NCBI GenBank assembly: GCA_029858965.1
Contig: JAOUDZ010000010.1
Location: 31,365-95,364, forward strand
Source: Cyclobacteriaceae bacterium
GTDB lineage: Bacteria; Bacteroidota; Bacteroidia; Cytophagales; Cyclobacteriaceae
Length of the DNA stretch: 64,000 nt
Direction: 5' to 3'
Part shown: piece after piece, positions 18,041 to 27,900 of the stretch
Layout: each line of letters opens with the position of its first letter
Numbering within the stretch: position 1 is the stretch's first letter
Notes under the pieces: model-generated
The model's input: the letters and a program-made list of their open reading frames with translations, nothing else
Databases searched by the model: none
What the model was told of the DNA's origin: nothing
Program-made: the position numbers and the translations under genes

Positions 18041-18780
18041 GGCAGGGTCTTTAGCGATCGCTGACTATAATCCAGCGCCTTAATATTATCTCCTTCACTC
18101 ACATACAGGTTTGCAATGTCATTGAGACCAGCAGCAATATTGTCTTTGCGCCCCAGTGCCTCATTCAGCGCCAGCCCGCGTTCATAATATGCTATGGATT
18201 TTACAAAAACGCCCATCTCTTTATAAAGCAATCCAAGACCACCATAAATACCAACGATAACCGACGTCAAGGAATACGACTTTATCTCTCCCAATACAGA
18301 ACCATTCTTTGCTTTGGCCAGCATGTCTTCGGCTATGCCCAATGACCGGGTGAAATAATCTATGGCCGCCTCGTACGCTCCTGTTCTTTGATAGATCACG
18401 CCAATTATGCCCAGCGATCGGGCAACGCCATAGGGATATCCAATTTCTTCAGCCAGTTTTGAACTGCGCATGCCTGCTTCCAATGCATTTTTGAAGTCAC
18501 CCATCATGGCAAAGGCGCGAGATTGCTGGATCATCGCATCGACTTCGTATCTCTTCAGTTTTTTTGAAGTAGCCAGCACAAGCATGTCGCCGGCCAACAC
18601 TAATGCTGAATCCGGCCGATTTCCGGCTGCGTTGTATAAATATTCATTCAATGCATTGAACCGGGCTGTGTCTGCCAGCCTAGTATCTTGCCATACACTC
18701 AATAAAGAATCCAGGTCAATCTGGGCGTAGGTGCTGAAACTCAGCAGCAGGGAAGTAAAGAGCAAGATTGGCTTTGTCAA
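18037..18780 (-). CDS. TPR-repeat protein, probable truncated paralogue of the adjacent cyclase
   Basis: Predicted 247 residues from TTG 18780. This start gives a signal peptide (TKPILLFTSLLLSFSTYAQ) that aligns with the start of the neighbouring cyclase, including AQIDLDSLLSVWQDT against AQMNLDSLMGIWNDK. A longer frame from ATG 18846 would put 22 residues before the signal and looks wrong. Four or so TPR units follow (SSKLAEEIGYPYGVARSLGIIG, AIDYFTRSLGIAED, SIAYYERGLALNEALGRKDN, ALDYSQRSLKTLP). The chain then ends without transmembrane or cyclase parts. Its TGA overlaps the cyclase ATG, so the pair is co-translated. It could be a decayed duplicate or a stand-alone periplasmic partner of the cyclase. 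Confidence 0.78.
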   Translation of the reverse strand: MTKPILLFTSLLLSFSTYAQIDLDSLLSVWQDTRLADTARFNALNEYLYNAAGNRPDSALVLAGDMLVLATSKKLKRYEVDAMIQQSRAFAMMGDFKNALEAGMRSSKLAEEIGYPYGVARSLGIIGVIYQRTGAYEAAIDYFTRSLGIAEDMLAKAKNGSVLGEIKSYSLTSVIVGIYGGLGLLYKEMGVFVKSIAYYERGLALNEALGRKDNIAAGLNDIANLYVSEGDNIKALDYSQRSLKTLP

Positions 18781-18936
18781 GACGTTAATATAAGCAATTT
18801 GAACAGCACACTCAACTCGAGACTCCTCCAGGCATCTGACGGCCAAGCTGCCTGGTGAATTTTCACTGAAAAGCTTATGACATCAGTTGTCGTTATGCTT
18901 CTGTATGTTTGATAATTAAATAAATAACCATCACCG

Positions 18937-20406
18937 TTGAGACATCAACTTTCGAAATCGACCTTCATGTACGGGTGCCAGTGCCCCAAGCGGCTTTTTT
19001 TGCATAAGTACGGGCGGGACCTGCGTAACCCAATTGATGATGGCCAACAATTTATTATGCAGGCCGGCACTGATGTCGGTGAGCTTGCCCGACAACTTTT
19101 CCCGGGCGGTGTAGATGCCGCTCCTCCTGACGCTTATGCTTATCAAATATCGGTTGAAAAGACGAAAGCATTTATCAGACAAGGTGAATCCATTATTTAT
19201 GAAGCTGCTTTTCAATTTGAAGGTGTTCTGTGCGCACTCGATATCCTGGTCAGAAAAGGAAATGCCTGGTATGCTTTTGAAGTAAAAAGTTCAACTTCCG
19301 TTAAAGCACAACATGTACAGGATGCAGCACTTCAATATTTTGTAACAACGAATTGTGGATTACTCGTGCATGATATTTCCATCGTGTTTCTCAATAACCA
19401 ATACGTACGTAAAGGAGCGCTTGATACCCAGCAATTATTTTCAACGCAATCGGTGGTAGATGAAGCAAAAGCGCTACAAGACTTCGTAAACGACAAAATA
19501 CAGGCATTCAAAACCATGCTTGTGCAGCGCAATGTGCCTGTCGTTGATATTGGTCCACATTGCTTCACACCCTATGGTTGTGATTTCACCAATCACTGCT
19601 TTTCGCATATGCCATCGGAAGATTCAATCTTTGAACTGCCCGACAGGACAGCCTGGAAGTTATACGCGGACGGGTACAAAGCGTTACATCATATCCCTGA
19701 CGATTACGAACTATCCGACAAGGTGAACATGCAGCTATTGCATCATCGCACGGGTGAGGTTTTTATTGACAAAGCCCAAATCAGAAAATTCCTTTTGCCA
19801 CTCACCCACCCCCTGTATTTCTTTGATTTTGAAACCATCATGCCGGGCATCCCGGAGTTTGATGAGAGTAAGCCGTATCAGCAAATTCCGTTTCAGTACT
19901 CGCTACATGTGCAACGTACCAGGTATGCTGCATTAGAACATTTTTCTTTCTTAGGTGATGGTATCAGGGACCCCCGTTCTGAATTGCTCATTTCGATGCT
20001 GCAGCATCTTGGAACCACTGGCAGCATTCTCTGCTACAACATGAATTTCGAGAAGCAACGGATCAAAGAGCTTGCAACGCTATATCCGAATTTCGAAAAA
20101 GAGCTTCTGGCCATCAATGAACGTGTCGTTGACCTGATGATTCCTTTTGCCAGGCGCTGGTATTACCACCCTGACTTTAAAGGAAGTTATTCCATCAAAG
20201 CTGTTTTGCCGGTGCTCATACCGGAACTGCGGTATGATGTATTACCTATTCAGGAAGGCGGCATGGCCAGTTTGGCATATGTGCAACTGAAATGGCAAGA
20301 CGATGAAACTATTTCTCTGCAAAGGCAACAGCTAATGGACTATTGTAAAATGGATACTTTGGCCATGGTAAAGATACTTGAATACTTAAGGCAAGTGATT
20401 AGCTAG
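18937..20406 (+). CDS. DUF2779 protein: Cas4-like nuclease domain fused to DEDD-type exonuclease-like domain
   Basis: Predicted 489 residues. TTG 18937 is preferred over ATG 18967 because the conserved LSKSTFMYGCQCPKRLFL start of the family would otherwise be lost. Residues about 10-220 resemble Cas4/PD-(D/E)XK nucleases: a first Cys pair (YGCQCPKRL), an Asp in ALDILVRKG, the catalytic-type EVKSS, a Gln in HVQDAALQYF, and a later Cys cluster (HCFTPYGCDFTNHC) that could ligate an iron-sulfur cluster. Residues about 290-489 start with the DEDD-like YFFDFETIMPG and include CYNMNFEKQRIKEL and a final YCKMDTLAMVKIL, like RNase H-fold 3'-5' exonucleases. The biological role of DUF2779 is unknown; nucleic-acid processing is inferred. 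No cas genes lie nearby. Confidence 0.88.
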   Translation: MRHQLSKSTFMYGCQCPKRLFLHKYGRDLRNPIDDGQQFIMQAGTDVGELARQLFPGGVDAAPPDAYAYQISVEKTKAFIRQGESIIYEAAFQFEGVLCALDILVRKGNAWYAFEVKSSTSVKAQHVQDAALQYFVTTNCGLLVHDISIVFLNNQYVRKGALDTQQLFSTQSVVDEAKALQDFVNDKIQAFKTMLVQRNVPVVDIGPHCFTPYGCDFTNHCFSHMPSEDSIFELPDRTAWKLYADGYKALHHIPDDYELSDKVNMQLLHHRTGEVFIDKAQIRKFLLPLTHPLYFFDFETIMPGIPEFDESKPYQQIPFQYSLHVQRTRYAALEHFSFLGDGIRDPRSELLISMLQHLGTTGSILCYNMNFEKQRIKELATLYPNFEKELLAINERVVDLMIPFARRWYYHPDFKGSYSIKAVLPVLIPELRYDVLPIQEGGMASLAYVQLKWQDDETISLQRQQLMDYCKMDTLAMVKILEYLRQVIS

Positions 20407-20436
20407 TGGCTTTTGTGTTGCTGTTCGAATCACTCT

Positions 20437-20895
20437 CTACCGGCAACTCGGGCATTCCCAGTCTTTGTCAAGGTCAATCACAGTCACAATAGAAAGGTGC
20501 CGTTGTTTTGGCGCCACAATTACACGGATATGCTGGCGGTCTCTTGCCGTATAACCTTCTACGGCATATTTTGGACCCTGTGCAGCATCCAAATCACTCT
20601 TATTATAATTGACATCAGCTTTGCGCACAATCTCCTTCACTTCCTTCTGTGTAATGTTCCGGCACGCCATGCGACAGCGGGCATGCTTGGTGAAAAAATA
20701 TTCAGCTTCAGGGTCGCGAAAAATATCCAGATTACTTCGCCTGCTTTCCGTTGCTTTCTTCGTGCTGGGCGCTGTATTGTTTGTAGCAGGACTTCCGGTT
20801 TCTGAAACTTCCTCTGACCGGTACTGCCTGATGCCAAGGGCAATAACAAACAGTACAGCGAGGATGATATAAGGGATTAGCTTTTTTTTCTGCAT
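20437..20895 (-). CDS. Membrane-anchored DUF4258 protein
   Basis: Predicted 152 residues. A basic start and one hydrophobic helix (LIPYIILAVLFVIALGI) act as anchor or signal. A Ser/Thr/Asn-rich linker follows, then the DUF4258 domain from about residue 65: FFTKHARCRMACRNITQKEV, a central KYAVEGYT, and QHIRVIVAPKQRHLSIVTVIDLDKDWECPSC. The HARxRM motif is the hallmark. DUF4258 domains are small and of uncertain function; some resemble mRNA-interferase-like folds. Here the domain would lie outside the cytoplasm. No antitoxin-like neighbour is present. It is convergent with the DUF2779 gene, with a 30-nt gap. Confidence 0.85.
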   Translation of the reverse strand: MQKKKLIPYIILAVLFVIALGIRQYRSEEVSETGSPATNNTAPSTKKATESRRSNLDIFRDPEAEYFFTKHARCRMACRNITQKEVKEIVRKADVNYNKSDLDAAQGPKYAVEGYTARDRQHIRVIVAPKQRHLSIVTVIDLDKDWECPSCR

Positions 20896-20974
20896 ATAAT
20901 ATTACTATTCGTTTCTGTATCAAAGGTGGCGCGTTACGCGCTCCACCGATGGGAACGCTTCATCCATACCGCCC

Positions 20975-22288
20975 TTACAACGTTTGGGTAATCTTGGTAT
21001 TGAACGTATAAACATTTCTAAGATTCTTCATATCTCTTAATACCTTAAGTGTCTCATCCGTAACGCGCGTGCTGTATAAATTGATGCTCGTCAGCTTTTC
21101 CAGGTTTCTTAATCCCAACATCCCCTCATCTGTTATCGGGTTCTTATCAATTCTCAGCTTTTGAAGGTTAGTAAACGCCCCAACGATAAGCAGATGATTA
21201 TCCAGAAGCCCTACACCAGACAAATTAAGCCAGACTACATTATCGCCAATCTTCTCCAAACCTTTTAACAACTGATCCAGCTCCCTACCCTCAGCCTTTG
21301 ATGGTGGCAAAGTAACGTCCAGCATATTTGTTCCACCAACAAGTTCGCGAATTACAAAACCATTCGTCATGAGTTCATTCAAAAGTGTACTGTCGATAGC
21401 AGGTAGTTTAACAAGATTGTCCAGACTACCTAAGCCCAGAATAGCAGAAACGATGGCATCCATCTTTTCATCATGTGGCGTTTTTGTGTATAGTGTATCA
21501 AAACTTGCCTGTGCCTGATCAATCCACCACACGATTATTTCTTTCTCTTTTTCTGTGAGCGGCTTCTTTCCCTCCGAAGGCATGAAGTCGTCATCATCAG
21601 GATCCAAATGCGTACGCCTCACCATCTCGCTTTCTGAAGAATTTCCAGGCACGAAGACCACCCCATTCTCCCCTCCTTTTCTGAATGTTTCCATGGTCTC
21701 AAAGGAAAGTTCTCCCTTTCGTTTACCCCGGCGATGGCAGGTTTTGCATTTTTTATCGAGGATCGGTTTCACCAGGTGACTGTATACCTGAACTTCCTCC
21801 AGCGAATTTGGGGGAAGTATCTGCTCGTCTAAGTTTGTATTGAACGGAAGATAGGCTGTCAGGTAATCTTCACCGTGGGTAAGGCTACCCCCCAGATGAC
21901 CTGTGATCATTATTCCAAATGTCATCACAATGAGCATTGCCCATCTGGGTCGTTCCAGCTTTACATCGGGGAGTTTTATCTTGTCGATGATTAAGGCATA
22001 TGCCATGAATGCCAGCATTGTCGTAATAATCCCCGACCACATATGCCTGTCTAGCAGATTACTATCGTAACCACCGTCCAGCGAAAGCAAGTATCCCAAA
22101 AGGCTGGCGATGGCAGCAGATATCCCGCCTAGCAATAACGTTACATGAATGGCTCCTTCAAGTCGAAGTGCCGGCTTGTACACCGCAAGCAACTTAAAAA
22201 TAAACGCCATAAGGAGAAACCCTATTGGCAGATGCACCACCAGGGGATGAAACCTTCCGAAAAAAATAATCCAGCTGTTAACTTCCAT
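20975..22288 (-). CDS. DUF2231 membrane / planctomycete-type cytochrome / leucine-rich-repeat fusion protein
   Basis: Predicted 437 residues from ATG 22288, 4 nt after the previous stop; a GTG at 22300 would add four residues and overlap. Residues 1-150 are a DUF2231-like membrane part with four hydrophobic helices, starting FHPLVVHLPIGFLLMAFIF. The middle has the PSCyt1-type motif PILDKKCKTCHRRGKRKGEL (CxxCH, covalent haem expected) and ends IIVWWIDQAQASF. The C-terminal 150 residues hold LRR-like segments (NVVWLNLSGVGLLDN, LQKLRIDKNPITDEGML, LTSINLYSTRVTDETL). It is the last gene of the operon from 28133 and probably an inner-membrane electron-transfer or scaffolding partner for the periplasmic proteins upstream. 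Confidence 0.88.
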   Translation of the reverse strand: MEVNSWIIFFGRFHPLVVHLPIGFLLMAFIFKLLAVYKPALRLEGAIHVTLLLGGISAAIASLLGYLLSLDGGYDSNLLDRHMWSGIITTMLAFMAYALIIDKIKLPDVKLERPRWAMLIVMTFGIMITGHLGGSLTHGEDYLTAYLPFNTNLDEQILPPNSLEEVQVYSHLVKPILDKKCKTCHRRGKRKGELSFETMETFRKGGENGVVFVPGNSSESEMVRRTHLDPDDDDFMPSEGKKPLTEKEKEIIVWWIDQAQASFDTLYTKTPHDEKMDAIVSAILGLGSLDNLVKLPAIDSTLLNELMTNGFVIRELVGGTNMLDVTLPPSKAEGRELDQLLKGLEKIGDNVVWLNLSGVGLLDNHLLIVGAFTNLQKLRIDKNPITDEGMLGLRNLEKLTSINLYSTRVTDETLKVLRDMKNLRNVYTFNTKITQTL

Positions 22289-22292
22289 ATCG

Positions 22293-23396
22293 TTATACAC
22301 GCACTAGCTTAACAGGAGGTGTATGATTCGCATTCCACTGGCAAACGTAAAGATTCTTATCTTCATCCACGCAAACATCATGGCCGTGATTAAATATCTT
22401 ATCGGGTGTCTGATACATTTGTTGGAGCGAGTTGTTTACGTAGACAGGTTCCGTACCACCGGGGTTTGATACTACTTTATTAGTGCCGTCAAGGATGGTG
22501 ATGAATCCCGTATCCTTAACCCATTTTTGTCCATCCTTTGTTTCAGACCAGCAGACACCCGCATATATGTTCTGATCATCAAGGACAGGTCTGCACACAA
22601 ACAGACCGGGTAATTTCACCGTCCTGATGTATTTGCCATCAAGCGTAAAATATTTGAATGCATATTCTGTTCTGGAAGTACAAACCAGCAGTGGTTCCTT
22701 TCCTCTGTGATCAATGGCCACGCCATGGGCATTTACGAGATTATGCTCAGCATTACTATTTTCATGTCCTCCAAAATGTCGTATATACTTACCGTTGTAG
22801 TCATATTGTATTATATAATCAGAGCCGTAGCCGTCCGCCACATAAATATCTCCATTGGGACCGACCGCTACTTCGGTAGGCATAAAGGGCTGGTCCTTCC
22901 TGTAAATACCAAGTGTATGCGGATCTCCCAAATTAAAGAGCAAGCGTCCAGTAATATCAGTCTTGAATACCTGACCAGCTTGCTTCGTCCATTGGCCTTG
23001 TTTGTTCTGATACCAGCCGCAATCGACAATAAACAAGAAATCCTCGCCGCCTTCTTTGGTCAACGTGAGTCCATGCCCGCCGGGATACTGCGTACCCCAA
23101 TAATCCAGCAACTTGCCGGACTTATCAAATACCAGAACATTATTGTGTGTATCATCTCCCAGCATCAGCAATCTTCCGCTGCTGTCCATTACCATCTCAT
23201 GGCAGTTCATGAGCGGATTGTGCACCGGACTTATCTTTGCCCAGTCTTTCACTACCTTGTACCGATATTCCCCATGGCCAATAATGCCATCGTCTGCTGG
23301 TCGGTTGGTAAGGATGTTAAATCCAAAAGAGGGCAAAGCACTTGCCACACCCGAAACCAGTGCCGCTTTCCTAATAAATGTTCTGCGTGTAGCCAT
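22293..23396 (-). CDS. Tat-exported six-bladed beta-propeller (NHL-like) protein
   Basis: Predicted 367 residues. The N-terminus MATRRTFIRKAALVSGVASALP carries the twin-Arg motif RRTFIRK and a moderate hydrophobic core, so Tat export of a folded or cofactor-bearing protein is expected. The mature chain shows repeated NHL-type blades: SSGRLLMLGDDTHNNVLVFDKSG, AVGPNGDIYVADGYGSDYIIQYDYNG, HGVAIDHRGKEPLLVC and a last VDEDKNLYVCQWNANH. Such propellers resemble the peptidyl-alpha-hydroxyglycine lyase fold. No catalytic residues can be assigned. It lies 7 nt from the DUF1501 gene upstream and 4 nt from the cytochrome gene downstream, so it belongs to the same operon. Confidence 0.87.
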   Translation of the reverse strand: MATRRTFIRKAALVSGVASALPSFGFNILTNRPADDGIIGHGEYRYKVVKDWAKISPVHNPLMNCHEMVMDSSGRLLMLGDDTHNNVLVFDKSGKLLDYWGTQYPGGHGLTLTKEGGEDFLFIVDCGWYQNKQGQWTKQAGQVFKTDITGRLLFNLGDPHTLGIYRKDQPFMPTEVAVGPNGDIYVADGYGSDYIIQYDYNGKYIRHFGGHENSNAEHNLVNAHGVAIDHRGKEPLLVCTSRTEYAFKYFTLDGKYIRTVKLPGLFVCRPVLDDQNIYAGVCWSETKDGQKWVKDTGFITILDGTNKVVSNPGGTEPVYVNNSLQQMYQTPDKIFNHGHDVCVDEDKNLYVCQWNANHTPPVKLVRV

Positions 23397-23403
23397 ATAG
23401 AAT

Positions 23404-24900
23404 TTATGTAAGTATGTCGTTTACCAATTTACCATGAACATCGGTAAGTCTGAATCTTCTTCCCTGATGTTTGAACACTAACTTTTCATGATCAATGCCC
23501 ATCAGGTGCAGCAGTGTTGCCTGAAAGTCGTGTACATGCATAGGGTCTTTTACAATGTTGTAGCCAACCTCATCGGTTTCTCCAAAGGTAAATCCGGGTT
23601 TTACACCGGCTCCCGCCATCCACATGGTAAAGCATCGTGGGTGGTGGTCGCGGCCATAATTAGTAGGTGTAAGCTTTCCCTGCGAATAGACAGTCCGGCC
23701 GAATTCTCCTCCCCACACAACCAGAGTGTCTTCCAGCAAACCACGCTGTTTAAGATCCTTCACTAACGCAGCCGTTGCCTGGTCTGTGTTTTTGGATTGG
23801 TTCGTTATGCCCTCCGGCAAAAAAAGATGCTGATCCCATCCCTGATGATACAGTTGCACAAACTTCACATCGCGTTCCAGCAGTCTTCTGGCCAGCAGGC
23901 AATTGGCCGCATACGTTCCCGGGTCGCGACTATCCTTTCCGTACATTTCAAATACTTCATCAGGTTCATCGGACATATCGGTTATCTCGGGTACAGAAGT
24001 CTGCATGCGATACGCCATTTCATACTGCGAAATCCGCGTATTGATTTCCGGGTCGCCATAGGTTTCGTATTGTATTTTATTCAGGTTCTTGAGATAACCG
24101 AGCATTTCAGCCCGATCGGCACCATCATAATTTTCCGGATTATTCAGGAACAGAACGGGATCTTTCCCCGACCTGAACTGTACACCCTGATGCCGAGACG
24201 GCAGGAATCCATTTCCCCACAATCGGGCATACAACGGTTGCCCTGAAGCATTTTTTGACACCAGCACAACAAAAGAAGGAAGATTCTCGTTATCAGAACC
24301 CAATCCATAGCTTAACCACGAACCAATGGAAGGACGACCTGGCAACTGACTTCCTGTCTGAAAAAATGTTATGGCTGGATCATGGTTGATGGCTTCGGTG
24401 AACATCGATTTTACAAAGCATAAATCATCGACGATTTCCGCTGTATGCGGCATCAAATCACTTACCCACGCTCGGCATTGTCCATACTGCCTGAAATTAA
24501 AGACAGAGGATGCCATCGGCAACGTACTTTGTTCAGCGCTCATGCCCGTGAGACGTTGTCCTTTTCGAATGGATTCCGGTAAATCCTGTCCTTGCAAGTC
24601 TTTGAGTTTGGGTTTATAGTCAAACAAATCCAATTGCGATGGGCCGCCACTCTGGAAGAGATAGACTATGCGCTTTGCCCTGGGCATAAAATGCGGAAGC
24701 TTGAGGTCTCCGGTAAACATTTCAGGTTCAATCTTCGAAGCAGATGCCTTTAACTTGTCAATACCCAACAGCGAGCCCAGTGCCAGCGCACCCAGTCCCA
24801 TCGAAGTTTTCGTAAGAAATGTCCTTCGGTCAAGTTGCTTCTGAATTTTATTGAGGTCAGGGTCATTTGACCTGAACGCCTCGTCATGCGGGTGTCCCAT
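23404..24900 (-). CDS. DUF1501 protein (sulfatase-like fold, Tat signal)
   Basis: Predicted 498 residues. A Tat-like signal (DRRTFLTKTSMGLGALALGSLLG) starts near residue 25 after a hydrophilic lead. The rest matches DUF1501: RAKRIVYLFQSGGPSQLDLFDYKP, GSWLSYGLGSDNENLPSFVVL, DTLVVWGGEFGRTVYSQG, GRDHHPRCFTMWMAGAGVKPG, HVHDFQATLLHLMGIDHEKL. The D/H/E-rich sites (GGEFGRT, GRDHHP, DFQATLLHLMG) are in the positions of metal ligands of the alkaline-phosphatase/sulfatase superfamily. DUF1501 genes are typically paired with DUF1549/DUF1553 cytochrome proteins in Planctomycetes, and the same pair occurs here 8 nt apart. Substrate unknown. Confidence 0.93.
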   Translation of the reverse strand: MGHPHDEAFRSNDPDLNKIQKQLDRRTFLTKTSMGLGALALGSLLGIDKLKASASKIEPEMFTGDLKLPHFMPRAKRIVYLFQSGGPSQLDLFDYKPKLKDLQGQDLPESIRKGQRLTGMSAEQSTLPMASSVFNFRQYGQCRAWVSDLMPHTAEIVDDLCFVKSMFTEAINHDPAITFFQTGSQLPGRPSIGSWLSYGLGSDNENLPSFVVLVSKNASGQPLYARLWGNGFLPSRHQGVQFRSGKDPVLFLNNPENYDGADRAEMLGYLKNLNKIQYETYGDPEINTRISQYEMAYRMQTSVPEITDMSDEPDEVFEMYGKDSRDPGTYAANCLLARRLLERDVKFVQLYHQGWDQHLFLPEGITNQSKNTDQATAALVKDLKQRGLLEDTLVVWGGEFGRTVYSQGKLTPTNYGRDHHPRCFTMWMAGAGVKPGFTFGETDEVGYNIVKDPMHVHDFQATLLHLMGIDHEKLVFKHQGRRFRLTDVHGKLVNDILT

Positions 24901-24908
24901 AATCCTGG

Positions 24909-27900
24909 TTATCGTTTTGTAATCGTTGCGTCAGCATTCATAATTGTACTGGCAACCACAGCATTGGCAGCTACCCATGACAAGTCATCTCGGTTGGGAA
25001 CTGCAAACGCTCCTGCCGTGATCCATCCCCGTATTTTATCAGGATGACTTTTGAATTTTTGATATTCTCGTTCCCTTAACGCAATCATTAACTTAAGCTC
25101 TGCCTCATTGGGCAGTCTACCCGTAAGTTTCAGGTAAGCATCTTTAATGGGTTTATCATTATTTCCAAGATCGCTCATTTGTTCGCCCAAGACCCGCGCA
25201 GCCTCGACATAGGTTGGATCATTCAACAATACCAGCGCCTGCAACGGCGTGTTTGTTTCCTGGCGTCTGACAATGCACTCACTTCTTGCGGGTGCATCGA
25301 AGGTGGCGATGCTGGGGTGCGGAACAGTGCGTTTCCAAACGGTATACAAACTTCTGCGGTACAGTTTTCTTCCTGAATCCTGCTTATATTCTGCTCCGTT
25401 AATTTTCCACAATCCCGGCGGCTGATACGGACTTACGCTTGGACCTCCTATATCATCGACCAGGAGTCCGCTGGCCGCAAGCGCATTGTCGCGAAGCATT
25501 TCTCCAGACAGGCGTTTTGCAGGCCCTCGCGCCAGCAGTCGATTGTCTGGATCCCTTTCCATCAGATCCTCCCTGAACCTGGATGACTGTCTATATGCAG
25601 CAGACATGGCCATTTTTTTGAGTATAGCCTTTATATCCCATCCACTTTCGCGAAAATTTATGGCCAGCCAATCCAGCAACATGGGGTGCGATGGCATCTC
25701 ACCCTGGTTACCGAAATCTTCGGCTGTTTTTACGATACCTTTCCCAAAAAGCATCTGCCAAAAACGGTTTACTGCTACGCGGGCCGTAAGCGGATGTTCA
25801 TCATCCATAAGCCACAATGCCAACCCCAATCTGTTCCTGGGTAAATCTTCTGCCATAGGCAATATACTTTCCGGAACTCCTGCCGTAACCTCTTCGCCAT
25901 ACGCATCATACTGTCCACGCTTCAAAACATAAGCTTTCCTGGGGTTTTTCATTTCCTTCATTACCATTACCTCTTGCCTGTTTTCAAGCGAATCAGCCAT
26001 CGTCATCCGATGTTTTGTAACTGTCGTTCGGGGTTTATTAAGTTTTTCCGATACTGTACGCCAATAAAAATCCTCCAGCATTATTTTCTGTTTGTTGTCG
26101 AGTTGTGCAAACTCCGTACTGAGTACTGCGCGATATCGCTTCGGAAAAGATACCTGGATGACTTCCAACGGGCTCAATTCCCTATTGAATACTACAATAT
26201 CATCTATGATGGTTCCCTTAACACCTTTTCCTCTCCACAACGCTCCGATCTGAATACCAGGCTCTGGTTGGCCCTTTCGCCTGAAGAGAATATCCTTATA
26301 CAGGTTATCCACTTCAATAGTTGTATTCACTACTTCGCTATTCATGTACAATTTTAAACCGCGCGCAGTACTTGAACCATCATAGGTAATCATCAGGTGA
26401 ACCCATTCATCGCGTGGTAAAGGTTTATCAGCAAATTCAATTATAGCATTGTCCGGCGCCGTGTGCGCCATCATCACATAGAGTTTGTTGTCCAGCAACT
26501 CAAGGCGGTATCCACGGAAGTTGTAGATAACTGCACCGTCACCGTTGTGAAAGATTACACCATCAGAAATATCTTTGGGAACCTTTGCCCACAATCCCAC
26601 GCTAAATGGCTCAGCCCTGCCGAATGCCCCAATACCATTGAGATCAAACCAGGCATCGCCATTGAGCAGCAGGCCATCACCCTGTATTCCACCTGCAAAA
26701 ACTGCTTTTTCACCATTTGTCGCATTCTGCTTCATTGCTCCGCGCTGCGAAGTGTTGATTTTGTTGGTAAGCGATTTTTGGTCAAATGAGAAATGGGCCT
26801 GAATGTTCTTCGGGTAAATTTGGTTTGCATATTTCAGATATCGGCCGGATGCCATCCAATTTTGGACTTCGCCGCTACCTTCTCTTTTGATAATATCAAT
26901 ATCGTGCTCCTGCTCTGCAATAAGGCCGTTCAAATAATTAACAATACTATCCTTGCGCTGATCTGGAACAATAATAGTGGGAACAGGCATGGCATCATCC
27001 CATGAAATCTGTCCTTCCTCATTTACATTATTAAAAAAGCTGAATAGCTGATAATAGTTTTTCTGCGAAATGGGATCGAATTTATGATCGTGACACCGGG
27101 CACATCCTACGGTTAAAGCCATAAAAGCCTGACTTGTTGTATTCACCCTGTCGACAACATATTCGACACGGAATTCCTCGCGAACGATTCCACCCTCCAT
27201 GTTCTGTGGATGAATTCTGTTAAATGCCGTCGCCAGTTTTTGTTCATACGTTGCATCAGGCAAGAGATCTCCTGCAAGTTGCCAGGTCACAAATTTGTCG
27301 TAGGAAATATTTTCATTGAATGATTTTATCACCCAGTCACGATAAGGTGACATATCACGATAGCGATCAACGGTATAACCATGCGTATCTGCAAACCTGG
27401 AGATATCCATCCAGTGCAGTGCCATTTTTTCTCCGTAATGCGGAGAAGCCAACAGTCGGTCTACTTGTTTTTCGTATGCGTCAGGAGAATGATCAGCCAA
27501 AAAGTTATCAATTTCAGCAGGTGTAGGTGGAAGACCGGTGAGGTCCAGGCTCACCCTCCGCAGCAATATTTCCTTTTCCGCAGCAGCGGAAGGCGTAAGT
27601 CCGGCTTGTTCAATCTTCGCGAGTATAAAATTGTCAATTTCATTGGCAACCCATACTGTATTCCTGACAGCCGGCAAATCTTTCTTTTCAGGTTTAATTA
27701 AAGCCCAATGGGGTTTGTATACTGCTCCCTCTTCAATCCAACGGATGAGTACAGCTTTTTCGTGCGCCGATAGCGTAAGGTTAGACTCAGCGCCAGGCAT
27801 CCTGTATTCTTCGTCGGACGAAATAATGCGATGAAACAACTGACTTTTCCTGAGGCTTCCCGGTGTAATCGCGAATTTCCCGGGTGATTCCGGCAGCTCC

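Noticed and set aside
18937..20406. Cas4-like domain as a sign of a CRISPR-Cas locus
   Set aside because: No CRISPR repeats or other cas genes are present in the window.
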